From assembly GCA_016934515.1 (NCBI GenBank), contig JAFGSR010000227.1, positions 1 through 51,475 on the forward strand: a stretch of 51,475 nt of DNA, written 5' to 3'. The DNA comes from Sedimentisphaerales bacterium (lineage in GTDB: Bacteria > Planctomycetota > Phycisphaerae > Sedimentisphaerales > SM23-30). Position 1 is the stretch's first letter, and each line of letters begins with the position of its first letter. Shown in pieces: positions 26,301-35,043 of the stretch. The position numbers and the translations under genes were made by a program. Below the pieces are notes generated by a model. It was not told where the DNA came from and ran no database searches. It saw only the letters and a list, made by a program, of their open reading frames with translations.

Positions 26301-26331
26301 CTGATGCAGAGGAATCTCCCCAGCGGTCATT

Positions 26332-28590
26332 TTATTGTGTCTTAGAGGGCTGTTTAGACTGGTAGTTCTGCAGATGCATTTTGATTTTTTCGCTAAATTG
26401 ATGGTTTCCTGCAGTTTCGGCCATTTGAAGGGCTTTTTCCCAATGGGCGATTGCCTGATCCTGCTGGTCCAATCTTGAATAAGCCAGCCCCAGGTTGTAA
26501 TAGATTCCATAATGATTTGGTGCCCACTTCAAAGCTTCTTTCCAATAATTGACAGCCTGATCGATTTTCCCCGCCGCCGCCAACTGCTGGGCCATCAGAT
26601 CGCGCAGAGTTACGTGATTCTGGTCCTGAGCAGGTAACAACTGCAGTGCCTGGTTCCAATAGGCAAACGCCTGGTCTAGTTTTTTCTGCTGGGCGAGGAC
26701 CTTGCCCAGATTAATGCAAGTTTGCACATCGTTGGGACGAATTATCAAGGCTTCTTTGTAGTGCAGCACGGCCTCGTCCCGTCGATCCTGCATCACCAGC
26801 GCCACCGCCAAATTAGCATGAGCGTCGGCGTCTCCGGGATGGAGTCGAAGAACTTCGCGGTAATGCTTTTCCGCCGGTGCGTATTTGCCTAGTTGGTTCA
26901 AGACCAGCGCCAAATTACCATGAGTCATGTAATCGTCAGGTTTGGCCTGGACTGCTTTTTCGAAATAAGTTACTGCCTCTGTCAGTCGGTTAACACGCAT
27001 CAAGGCCAGTCCCATCCGATAGTTAGTCTTGAAATTGTCCGGTTCCGATTGCAGGAATTTACCAAAGTCAGCAATTGCTTTATTAAACTGCTCTCCTTCA
27101 GAAGCTGCGTAACCCCTCAGATAGTAACTTTCATTCCTTTCGGGGTATTGCTTGAGCATTTCCGTGCAGATTTTAATGGCCTGATCAAAATGTTTGGTAT
27201 CCATGGCAATTTGGTATTTATGGGATAACCGGTGAAAATTTATATATTCTTTGGGATCGGGTTTTTGGGAGTCCAAATCAAAGCCTTCAACTGTGTGGCC
27301 GGAAACATAACCCAACGATTCCAGTCGGGCACGACTCTGAGCATCCAAAGTAATTGTGTTATCCGTTTGCTCCATTGGTGCTAATTCATCCAGTTTCTGC
27401 AGGAGAATACTTTGCATAAATCGGGCGCGTTTGTTCTCCTGGTCAGCCAGGTTAATGGTTTCATCAGCATCTTTTTCCAGATTGTAGATTTCCTCTTTCG
27501 AGGCGTAAATGTATTTCCAGGGTTCACCCACCAGGGCAAGCAAGGGGTTGCAGCCGTATTTGGTCGGATACAGCGATTCGCAAATTAAATAACGCGACTC
27601 TGAGGGCGATTTATCTGTTTCTTGATATTGGCGTAAATCTTCACCCGGCAGTTGCTGCGAAACCGGGATACCAGCGTAGCCGAGAACTGTCGGTACAATG
27701 TCAATTAATCCCACCAGCCGGTTGATATTTTGCCCCTTTTTGGAGTTGGGTGGTTTAACAATCAATGGAACTCTGGTGGTGCTTTGGTACACAAAATAGC
27801 TATGGAAATTTTCGCCGTGTTCCCCCAACCCTTCACCATGGTCGCCCACAATTATCACCAAGGCTGAATCATAGATTCCCAGTTGCTTCAATTTATCTAT
27901 AACGCCGCCGATGCAGTGGTCCGTGTATGCAATTTCGCCGGCGTAAAGATGGTCTTTGAATTTCGTCGCATAGGGTTCCGGAGGTCGATAGTCGGCATGG
28001 GGGTCGTAATAGTGTAAGAAGAAAAAAAACTCTTCCTGTTGATTGGCATCTAACCACTGATTGGCTAGCCGGGTAACTTCCTCGCCGCGTCGTTCGCTGA
28101 TCTCTAGATAAGTATGCTGTTGTTCAAATTGGTCGTTGTAACTTTCAAAACCCTGATCCAGTCCGAACTTATGGTCCAGCACAAAACTGCTGACAATGGC
28201 AGCGGTCTTGTACCCCTTTTTCCCCAAAATTTCCGCCAGGGTAATATTGGAACTGCCCAGTTGGTAATCCATATTGTCATGCACGCCGTGCTGATTGGGG
28301 ATGGTGCCGGTCATCATTGAACTGTGTGCCGGCAGCGTCAAGGGGACCGGAGTAATCGCGTTGTTGAAAAGTATTGCCTTTTGGGCTAACGCGTCAATGT
28401 GCGGGGTGGTTTCCTGAGAATAGCCGTAGCAGCTCAAGTGGTCGGCACGACAGGTGTCAATGCTGATCAGAATTATCTGTCGAGGTTTTTCGCTGGACGG
28501 GTACTTTTGGCAACTATTGATCATGAAGCTTGTTGCAAGCAGCAAAAACACATTAAAAAACCAGATTGTATTCATTTTTCGGGATGACAT
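26332..28590 (-). CDS. Sulfatase-like hydrolase/transferase lipoprotein with C-terminal TPR repeats
   Basis: IILISIDTCRADHLSCYGY, PVPLTLPAHSSMMTGTIPNQHGV, VIIVGDHGEGLGEHGE; then multiple TPRs (YMTHGNLALVLNQLGKYAPAEKHYREVLRLHPGD...); lipobox SFMINSC. Confidence 0.9.
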   Translation of the reverse strand: MSSRKMNTIWFFNVFLLLATSFMINSCQKYPSSEKPRQIILISIDTCRADHLSCYGYSQETTPHIDALAQKAILFNNAITPVPLTLPAHSSMMTGTIPNQHGVHDNMDYQLGSSNITLAEILGKKGYKTAAIVSSFVLDHKFGLDQGFESYNDQFEQQHTYLEISERRGEEVTRLANQWLDANQQEEFFFFLHYYDPHADYRPPEPYATKFKDHLYAGEIAYTDHCIGGVIDKLKQLGIYDSALVIIVGDHGEGLGEHGENFHSYFVYQSTTRVPLIVKPPNSKKGQNINRLVGLIDIVPTVLGYAGIPVSQQLPGEDLRQYQETDKSPSESRYLICESLYPTKYGCNPLLALVGEPWKYIYASKEEIYNLEKDADETINLADQENKRARFMQSILLQKLDELAPMEQTDNTITLDAQSRARLESLGYVSGHTVEGFDLDSQKPDPKEYINFHRLSHKYQIAMDTKHFDQAIKICTEMLKQYPERNESYYLRGYAASEGEQFNKAIADFGKFLQSEPDNFKTNYRMGLALMRVNRLTEAVTYFEKAVQAKPDDYMTHGNLALVLNQLGKYAPAEKHYREVLRLHPGDADAHANLAVALVMQDRRDEAVLHYKEALIIRPNDVQTCINLGKVLAQQKKLDQAFAYWNQALQLLPAQDQNHVTLRDLMAQQLAAAGKIDQAVNYWKEALKWAPNHYGIYYNLGLAYSRLDQQDQAIAHWEKALQMAETAGNHQFSEKIKMHLQNYQSKQPSKTQ

Positions 28591-29001
28591 TATTATTTTG
28601 ATAATTGAATTTCCGTAATTTGCAAATCAACAAAAAACCGGTGACATACTTATAGTAGCGAAGCAACAATGATCCGACAATACAAATTGGCCTATTATGC
28701 CCAAGCGGATCTACAGTTCAGGTTATGAACGGGTATAAATTGGCTGATTTCATGTTGTTTTTTTTCAAGTGTAGCTGTTGATTATCAATAATCAAAATAT
28801 TCCGTAAAGTGTTATGTGGCAAATGTTTATGTGGCTGCAATGGCGATATTTTGGGATAAGGTGTTTCCTGAACGCATCAATCTACTTACTGCAATGATAG
28901 AATGCAAAACGGTAATAGCACAATTCAAAGGATAACTAAATCAAGGCCTGCAAAAAGGTTGTGAATACCGGTGTAATATACTCCCATTAGTTTAGGGGCT
29001 A

Positions 29002-29016
29002 TGGCACGTTTTTTGC
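29002..29016 (+). promoter_or_regulatory. Sigma54 (RpoN) -24/-12 promoter
   Basis: TGGCACG-TTTT-TTGC matches the consensus TGGCAC-N5-TTGC, in an otherwise non-coding 0.9 kb region. Confidence 0.6.
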
Positions 29017-29027
29017 GTTTATTCGTA

Positions 29028-29255
29028 CCATATCTATAAATCTAAAGATTTGATTGCGGCTAATCTGTTATTCGTTTTTCAGGTAACCTGAATTAGAGTG
29101 AATCGTAATTTTTTGTTTTTAAGCTGTTTTTAGGGTTTTTGTCTCTATATATCTTGTCTCTGAGCCAGGAGTGGAAGGAAGAGAAGGAGGGGTTTAGGCT
29201 CGACAAGATTTTTACAAGCAGCGGGCCACCGGAGGGGCGGTCCGCTGCTTATATT
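29028..29255 (+). ncRNA. Candidate structured small RNA, sigma54-driven, with purine/GGA-rich hairpin loop and terminator hairpin
   Basis: Downstream of the -24/-12 element; hairpins AAATCT-AA-AGATTT (29038-29051), TTCAGGTAACCTGAA (29078-29092), CTTGTC-tct-GAGCC...GGCTC-GACAAG (29153-29207) with loop aggagtggaaggaagagaaggaggggttta; terminator-like AGCAGCGGGCC...GGTCCGCTGCT (29217-29249). No convincing ORF. Confidence 0.45.
29217..29255 (+). terminator. GC-rich hairpin followed by an AT-rich tail
   Basis: AGCAGCGGGCC-accggaggggc-GGTCCGCTGCT, 11-bp stem with one GU pair, then TATATTTTATAAA. Confidence 0.65.
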
Positions 29256-29474
29256 TTATAAACCATTGAATACAAAGTGTTTGGGGAAATATCCGTTTTT
29301 ATCTTGGAGCTTTACTTAGTTCATTTGCTGGGATACTACATATATTCTGGAAAAGACGTGAAAATCCCCCCGCATCTAAATCTAATCCGGTTCTAATCCG
29401 GGATTTTCCGGTTCCTATAATTACTTGTTGTAAATAACCGCTAAAGATTTCACTTAGAAGCTATATAGTGAAAT

Positions 29475-29969
29475 TTATTGCTTACCTCTGCATTTCGGAC
29501 ACGTCATGGAAACTTTATCCAGGAGCGTTTCTATAATAAAAATCTCGTTACATTTTCTGCAATTCAACGCCCTGTAACTCGCATACTTTCCGCACGCCTC
29601 GCATTTTGCCGGAAGATCCTCGGTCATATCCCCCCAGGCAGCAATAATCCTTCGTTCAATTTCTGCATCAGTCACAGTCGCCGGATCAACCGGCATCTCA
29701 GATTCTGCCGGAGCTTGCGCAAAATCATTCATAATATCATTAACCAGGTCCGGATCAGCAATCTTTAACTCATCAAACTGCTTCCGGGCGAATATGGCAA
29801 AATCATCTAAAGTGAAACTTTTTACATCGCCACATGCCTGACACTTCAAATATACATCTAAACCTACCATGTCGGCACTTGAAGGAGTACTAAACATCAT
29901 GAAACCAGCACTAACTATTACCAGGACACAACTAGCGACCAATAATCCCTTTGCTAATTCACTGCTCAT
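29475..29969 (-). CDS. Membrane-anchored protein with two zinc-ribbon (4x CxxC) regions
   Basis: 164 aa; N-terminal TM (GLLVASCVLVIVSAGFMMF); CQAC, CEAC, CRKC, CPKC motifs. Confidence 0.6.
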   Translation of the reverse strand: MSSELAKGLLVASCVLVIVSAGFMMFSTPSSADMVGLDVYLKCQACGDVKSFTLDDFAIFARKQFDELKIADPDLVNDIMNDFAQAPAESEMPVDPATVTDAEIERRIIAAWGDMTEDLPAKCEACGKYASYRALNCRKCNEIFIIETLLDKVSMTCPKCRGKQ

Positions 29970-30073
29970 ATTACTTGTTACATCCTTAACTAAAATTGTA
30001 AGTAAAATAACCTAAGATTTCTATAGGACAACCTAATAACATACACTTGATCAGCTTTCCGACACCTAATCGC

Positions 30074-31000
30074 CTATTTATATTGAGTCTTAAAGTACAC
30101 GAACCATCTTTCATCAATGTCTTTGCCATAATCGTCAAGGCCTTCGGTAACTAAGTTTGAAACGTGGCTGTCCATCCAGAGCGCATTACAGAAACGGTTT
30201 GAATGGCGAAAAACCTGCCAGAAACCGTAATCAATTGGACCATATCTGGGCCTTGATACTGTTCGCCACTGATTCAGGTTCCATTCAACACCATCCGTAG
30301 CCGACAAACTACCGACGAAGTGTCTGGGCGGGGCAGGTATATCACCTGGTATGCTTTGAAACGATCCCTCACAGGTTTGTTCCATACTGTCAAAGGCATA
30401 TACCAACTCCTCCGGCAGTCTGTCGGCGGAGGACACTTTAAGGCCGTTATTCAATCTAACGTTGCCGTACGATGAATAATAAAAATATTGTTGGAATGCC
30501 TCCGTACCTAACCCTATACTCCCCGGTATCCCCCAATCATCACACAACCCCCCATCGGGGCAATGGTAAAGATCTTTCCGGTCCGAATAATCCCTGAAGG
30601 CCACACCCCAATAAGCCGTTCCCGCTGGGCCGTAAGGATTATAACCACTAACTGTAAGTTCAGGATAATACGTATTAATATGTTTGGGCTGATACTCATA
30701 ATAAGGTTTTGAGTCACCAAAGTAATCAATCGTCCATTGGTTGTCCCACACTCCATAACTGTTGAAACCTCTAACCATTTGGGTGTCGCCTGGACGAGCC
30801 ATAGGAAGGCGGTTTTCATTCTCCACCAGGTACATAGCTATCGAGGAACCCAATCCTTTGAGGTTAGCCATACAGGTCACTCTTTTGGCCTGTTCCCGAG
30901 CAGCCCGCAAGCCTGGCATCAATATCGACATCAGGATTGCGATAATAGCGATTACCACCAATAACTCAATTAAAGTAAACCCTTTGATAGGCCTTTTCAT
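30074..31000 (-). CDS. Prepilin-type N-terminal cleavage/methylation domain protein (pseudopilin-like)
   Basis: [52 protein letters not shown]-terminal [16 protein letters not shown]. Confidence 0.92.
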   Translation of the reverse strand: MKRPIKGFTLIELLVVIAIIAILMSILMPGLRAAREQAKRVTCMANLKGLGSSIAMYLVENENRLPMARPGDTQMVRGFNSYGVWDNQWTIDYFGDSKPYYEYQPKHINTYYPELTVSGYNPYGPAGTAYWGVAFRDYSDRKDLYHCPDGGLCDDWGIPGSIGLGTEAFQQYFYYSSYGNVRLNNGLKVSSADRLPEELVYAFDSMEQTCEGSFQSIPGDIPAPPRHFVGSLSATDGVEWNLNQWRTVSRPRYGPIDYGFWQVFRHSNRFCNALWMDSHVSNLVTEGLDDYGKDIDERWFVYFKTQYK

Positions 31001-31470
31001 AGATTTTTAACTCCTTTACTAATGAAAACGCTTTTTTGTCCTATAAACAATATAAACCGACATTCCCTATTTAATTTAAAACAATCAGGATGTCTCTCTC
31101 TCTGTGCGACATCGAGTTTTACCAAATTCACATTACAATATCAAGAAAAAACCACCCTCAAAGCCATTTTTTGTAAGAGAACACGGTATCATATTATCAA
31201 TGTATTATACTCAAGCCAAATGTAAATGTCCAGTAGTCAAAATCGCAAATTATTGCTTACAATGGTTATACATCTAAGTTTTTGTACAGATATCGCCTGC
31301 TCGTAACTCCATAAATCAAAGTATTTTCAACAATTTATATTTTTGGTAGTACCATAAGTGCACAGACTCCAAACGCTGGGGGTGTGCAATAGCCTTCTGA
31401 AATAATTGGCACAACAACCTCTGCTATAGGAAAATAATAAATTTATCCTCCATGAAAAACAGCATATAAA

Positions 31471-31504
31471 CCAGAGACTGTGAAATTGTTTTCACAGTCT
31501 CCGG
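31471..31504 (-). terminator. Strong hairpin downstream of the 1141-aa ORF
   Basis: CCAGAGACTGTGAAA-ttg..-TTTCACAGTCTCCGG inverted repeat just beyond the stop of the minus-strand CDS. Confidence 0.6.
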
Positions 31505-31533
31505 TTATACGCGTTTGGCGTTTTTTCCGGCTG

Positions 31534-34500
31534 CTAATCGGATAGATCGACACAGCCGCTCTGATACGGCATTGTGCATCCCAGCCATTCGGAAATAAGG
31601 CTTGCCATGTCAACCAGATCAACATAGCAGTCCTCGTTGAAGTCCATGGGGTCGAATCCCCAATGGCCGCACTCGTCTTCCAGGATGGTAACCAACTCAT
31701 CATCACCAGTGACCTGATCATAATCACCTGCACTGGCAGCAGTATGAGTGATTCTGCTAATACGATCTGCGGTTAGAACCGTATCACCTATAACGGTTAC
31801 GGTTATGGTTTGCGGGGTGCTGTAGTTGCCTGTGGTAAAGGTCAGGACGACAGGAACACCGAAGCCATTACCCAGATTGACTTCCATACCGTTTTCTTCG
31901 GGCGCACCATTGGGATCAACGGTGACAAGTACATCGACCTTGGGATTGAGGTCTAATACGACGGTATAGGTGTCAGAATCAGCTTCAATGATGGCCAGAG
32001 AAGGTGGATCAATGGTCATTGTCGGCGTGTCATTTTCAACGTATTCGACGTCAATCGAGGCAGTTACACCCAGATAATCTGCATCGCCGCTAGCTTCCAT
32101 TGAAATAGTTATAGTCGGCTCATCATTGTAAGTGGTGTCATCCACGGTGGAGATGGTAACGGTTTGCTCGGTGTCCCAATTAGCACTGGTGAAGGTCAGG
32201 GTGACATTAACGCCGAGTCCGGCACCCAGGCTTACTTCATTGGGATCCGGGTCGAGTTCCACAAACACATCTGCACTGGGTTGAGTATTAAGTGCCACGG
32301 TGAAGGTGTTAGGATCGCCGCCTTCGGCCACGACTAACGGTTCTGCCGCGGGGGTAACTCTTAAGCCTGGCCCATACGGGGCGGGCTGGTTGTTATAAGC
32401 CAAACGAGCTATCTCAAGCGGGCTAAGCACGCGAGTCCAGATTGCGACATCGTCAATAAGAGCATCAACAAACTGGCTGGGATTGGTATCCCATTCCTGA
32501 CCTATTGACCACAAGTCATCCGCATTCATGACGAATGTAGAGTTATACGTGTGTTCAGCAACTCCATCAACGTACAGCGTTGTGAGCGCACCGCTTCGAG
32601 TAAAGACCAGGTGATGCCATTGCCCGTCACTTATCGGCGTTTGGGTAAGGTGGTTCGAGGTGTCATATGCTTTATACAATCCGTATTGCTCACCAATCAA
32701 GACGACATTACCCTTAGCTGCAGTATTACAAGAAACGAAGTATTTGTCCGCTATTTCTACTGTTTTGACCCACTTACTGACCGTTATGTGAGTCTCGCAA
32801 CCAGCGGTGTATGGGGCCACTTCATCTACTTCAATCCAGTCGTTCACGCCATCCAAATCTATGGCTTGGCCGAACCTGCCTGTATCGTATGTGCCGGCAC
32901 CACCCATTGCGGTGCCGTCGTTATTGTGTCCGGAGTAATCCTTGAGGTCTCCATCAAAGGGAACATAAAGGACTATATCTTTATACAACGCGGGAGAAGG
33001 TGCTTCGTCGTCTTCTATGAACACCTTTACGTCACCCAACGGGTATCCGGCGTATTGACTGGTGCTGACTGTAGAAGCAAGCATAGTATAACCCCACCCT
33101 TCGACATCAGCATCATCATCGGCCGTGACAGTGACGGTTTGTGGTGTTTCCCAGTTACCCGTTGTAAACGTCAGGGTAAGTGTTGCTCCGGCAGTTCCAC
33201 CGTTGAGTTTGACCTCGGCATTGTTCGGGTCAATCTCCACCAGCACCGAAGCATTAGGCTCGACGCCGGTAATTGCCACGACGTAGCTGTCGGTTGCGCC
33301 ACCTTCTTCCACCAATGTCCAGTTGTTTGATTCGGTAATGGTCATGGCGGGCACATCATCATCTGTAACTGTTGCAGTAAAATCCTTTACCAAATAACCA
33401 TCAAAGTCGGGGTCGGTACTTACAGCTGAGTGTTCGACTACGAGGGTGTAGGTGTCTTCATCATAGACACCCGGACGGTTCCAGATGCCGTCGTCTTTAA
33501 TAGTAACCGCAACCGTTTGAGGAGTTTCCCAGTTAGTCGAGCTGAACACCAGGCTGATGGATTCACCCCAACCAGCGGCATTGAGCTTGATGTGGTTGGG
33601 TTCACCGATGCCGTAGATAGAAGACGGCGTTGCGATAATCACCACATTCGGGTCCGGCTGCTCCTCGCACGTTACGGTGTAACTGCCTGTGGTTGGACCG
33701 GCTTCGGCCAAATCAAGTTGGAGGGTATCAAGCGTTATGATTTTTTCCGATACGATGGAATACACATAAATCTGATCCTGCCCATCAGAAGCACATACAG
33801 CCAAATACTTACCGTCGGGTGAAATGGCAAATCCATTCGTAACGACATTGTAGCCGTCATCATCGGTAATTGTAACCTCTGCGGTTATCTCCGCCAGATA
33901 ATAGCCTCCGCCCAAGGATGCTGCATTTGCTGCATCGATACGGTAATATATATGATCCTGTGTGCCAGGTGTCCTGATCGGTATCCATACCGAACCATCA
34001 ACCGGATTACACTCGATAGAATTATCAATCTCCCGCTGCATGGTGGGATCGTTCAGGTAAACACGTTCCATCGTTCCGTTGCTCTTCATGCGTTCGATGT
34101 AGGGCAGGGTATCGCTTCCCACAACACCCGTTAGAAGAAGGGTACCGGAGCCGTAACGTGCCACATAATAATAACCATCGAACTTGTTGGAAGCGCCATA
34201 CCCATTTTGTCCAGCAGAAGAACTCCATATAGTGTCGAAGATCTGGGATGCCAGAGTGCTGTTTTTATCAACGATGGTAACTGCTTCGGGGCCACCCTGG
34301 CCGAGATCATTATCAAAAACAACCAGATCAAGACCCGGCTCAAAATTGTCGCCACCGACGTTAAAACGCCACGACGGTACCACATCCACACAGAAAGGAT
34401 CATCGTCAGTACCTGGGCCATAGAGTCCCAGCGTCTGGGTTACGGTCGGGGTGCCCAGGGGATCGGTAATCTTCCATAGCTGGGTCGTATAGTCATAGAC

Positions 34501-34863
34501 GAGATAAGCATTACCCTTGTCATCAACAACACAGTCGTTTGAATGAGTTTGAACACCACTCCCCGCCAATGGGCCGCTGTAGGTGCTATTGTAGATGTCA
34601 ATTACGTAGAGTCCTGACTTGGCTGCGGTGGTGGCCTCGTCATTGGCTAAATAGATTCGGTCGTAGCCATCAGGGCCGGTATGGGTGGGGTCAAAACACG
34701 GGCCTTGTCCAACTGTTATCCACGTCTGACTTGCATCAGTCGTATAGAAATTTCTGTATAATCCTGTCACATGGTCGCCGTACGTTACAGCGGCCTGTAC
34801 GGTTAATGGTGCCGTGAGCAGCAACAAAACAGCGAATAACATAATAAAAATTAATCTGTTCAT
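31534..34863 (-). CDS. Exported beta-propeller/Calx-beta-like/LamG protein with C-terminal dockerin-like motif
   Basis: Signal peptide MNRLIFIMLFAVLLLLTAPLTVQA; SD AAGGAGAAAGGT; repeated LTFTTGNW.TPQTVTVTADDD units; LamG-like GRFGQAIDLDGVNDWIEV...WHHLVFTRSG; DFNEDCYVDLVDMASLISEWLGC. Confidence 0.8.
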   Translation of the reverse strand: MNRLIFIMLFAVLLLLTAPLTVQAAVTYGDHVTGLYRNFYTTDASQTWITVGQGPCFDPTHTGPDGYDRIYLANDEATTAAKSGLYVIDIYNSTYSGPLAGSGVQTHSNDCVVDDKGNAYLVYDYTTQLWKITDPLGTPTVTQTLGLYGPGTDDDPFCVDVVPSWRFNVGGDNFEPGLDLVVFDNDLGQGGPEAVTIVDKNSTLASQIFDTIWSSSAGQNGYGASNKFDGYYYVARYGSGTLLLTGVVGSDTLPYIERMKSNGTMERVYLNDPTMQREIDNSIECNPVDGSVWIPIRTPGTQDHIYYRIDAANAASLGGGYYLAEITAEVTITDDDGYNVVTNGFAISPDGKYLAVCASDGQDQIYVYSIVSEKIITLDTLQLDLAEAGPTTGSYTVTCEEQPDPNVVIIATPSSIYGIGEPNHIKLNAAGWGESISLVFSSTNWETPQTVAVTIKDDGIWNRPGVYDEDTYTLVVEHSAVSTDPDFDGYLVKDFTATVTDDDVPAMTITESNNWTLVEEGGATDSYVVAITGVEPNASVLVEIDPNNAEVKLNGGTAGATLTLTFTTGNWETPQTVTVTADDDADVEGWGYTMLASTVSTSQYAGYPLGDVKVFIEDDEAPSPALYKDIVLYVPFDGDLKDYSGHNNDGTAMGGAGTYDTGRFGQAIDLDGVNDWIEVDEVAPYTAGCETHITVSKWVKTVEIADKYFVSCNTAAKGNVVLIGEQYGLYKAYDTSNHLTQTPISDGQWHHLVFTRSGALTTLYVDGVAEHTYNSTFVMNADDLWSIGQEWDTNPSQFVDALIDDVAIWTRVLSPLEIARLAYNNQPAPYGPGLRVTPAAEPLVVAEGGDPNTFTVALNTQPSADVFVELDPDPNEVSLGAGLGVNVTLTFTSANWDTEQTVTISTVDDTTYNDEPTITISMEASGDADYLGVTASIDVEYVENDTPTMTIDPPSLAIIEADSDTYTVVLDLNPKVDVLVTVDPNGAPEENGMEVNLGNGFGVPVVLTFTTGNYSTPQTITVTVIGDTVLTADRISRITHTAASAGDYDQVTGDDELVTILEDECGHWGFDPMDFNEDCYVDLVDMASLISEWLGCTMPYQSGCVDLSD

Positions 34864-34982
34864 ACCTTTCTCCTTTTTGAAGAAAACCATATTCTTTTTC
34901 CTGTTTAATGCGGTGTCCTGACCACCAAGCCACCACTGAATTTTCTTTTTTGACTTCATCTAATCTTACCGTTATCGGCGGG

Positions 34983-35014
34983 CAGCGCCCCGGCGGTTTA
35001 TCGCCGGGGCGCTG
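34983..35014 (-). terminator. Perfect 13-bp GC-rich inverted repeat between tandem paralogs
   Basis: CAGCGCCCCGGCG-gtttat-CGCCGGGGCGCTG; 3' of the 1252-aa CDS on the minus strand; no clear U tract. Confidence 0.55.
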
Positions 35015-35043
35015 ACGCTCGTAATCATCTAAATATGCCTATC

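Noticed and set aside
29360-29408. GAAAATCCC...GGGATTTTC inverted repeat with internal TAATCCGG direct repeat
   Set aside because: Long loop and no U tract; possibly a weak terminator or chance structure, insufficient to call.
32551-33330. 259-aa plus-strand ORF
   Set aside because: Antisense to repetitive Calx-beta-like coding sequence; similar antisense frames occur opposite the paralogs.
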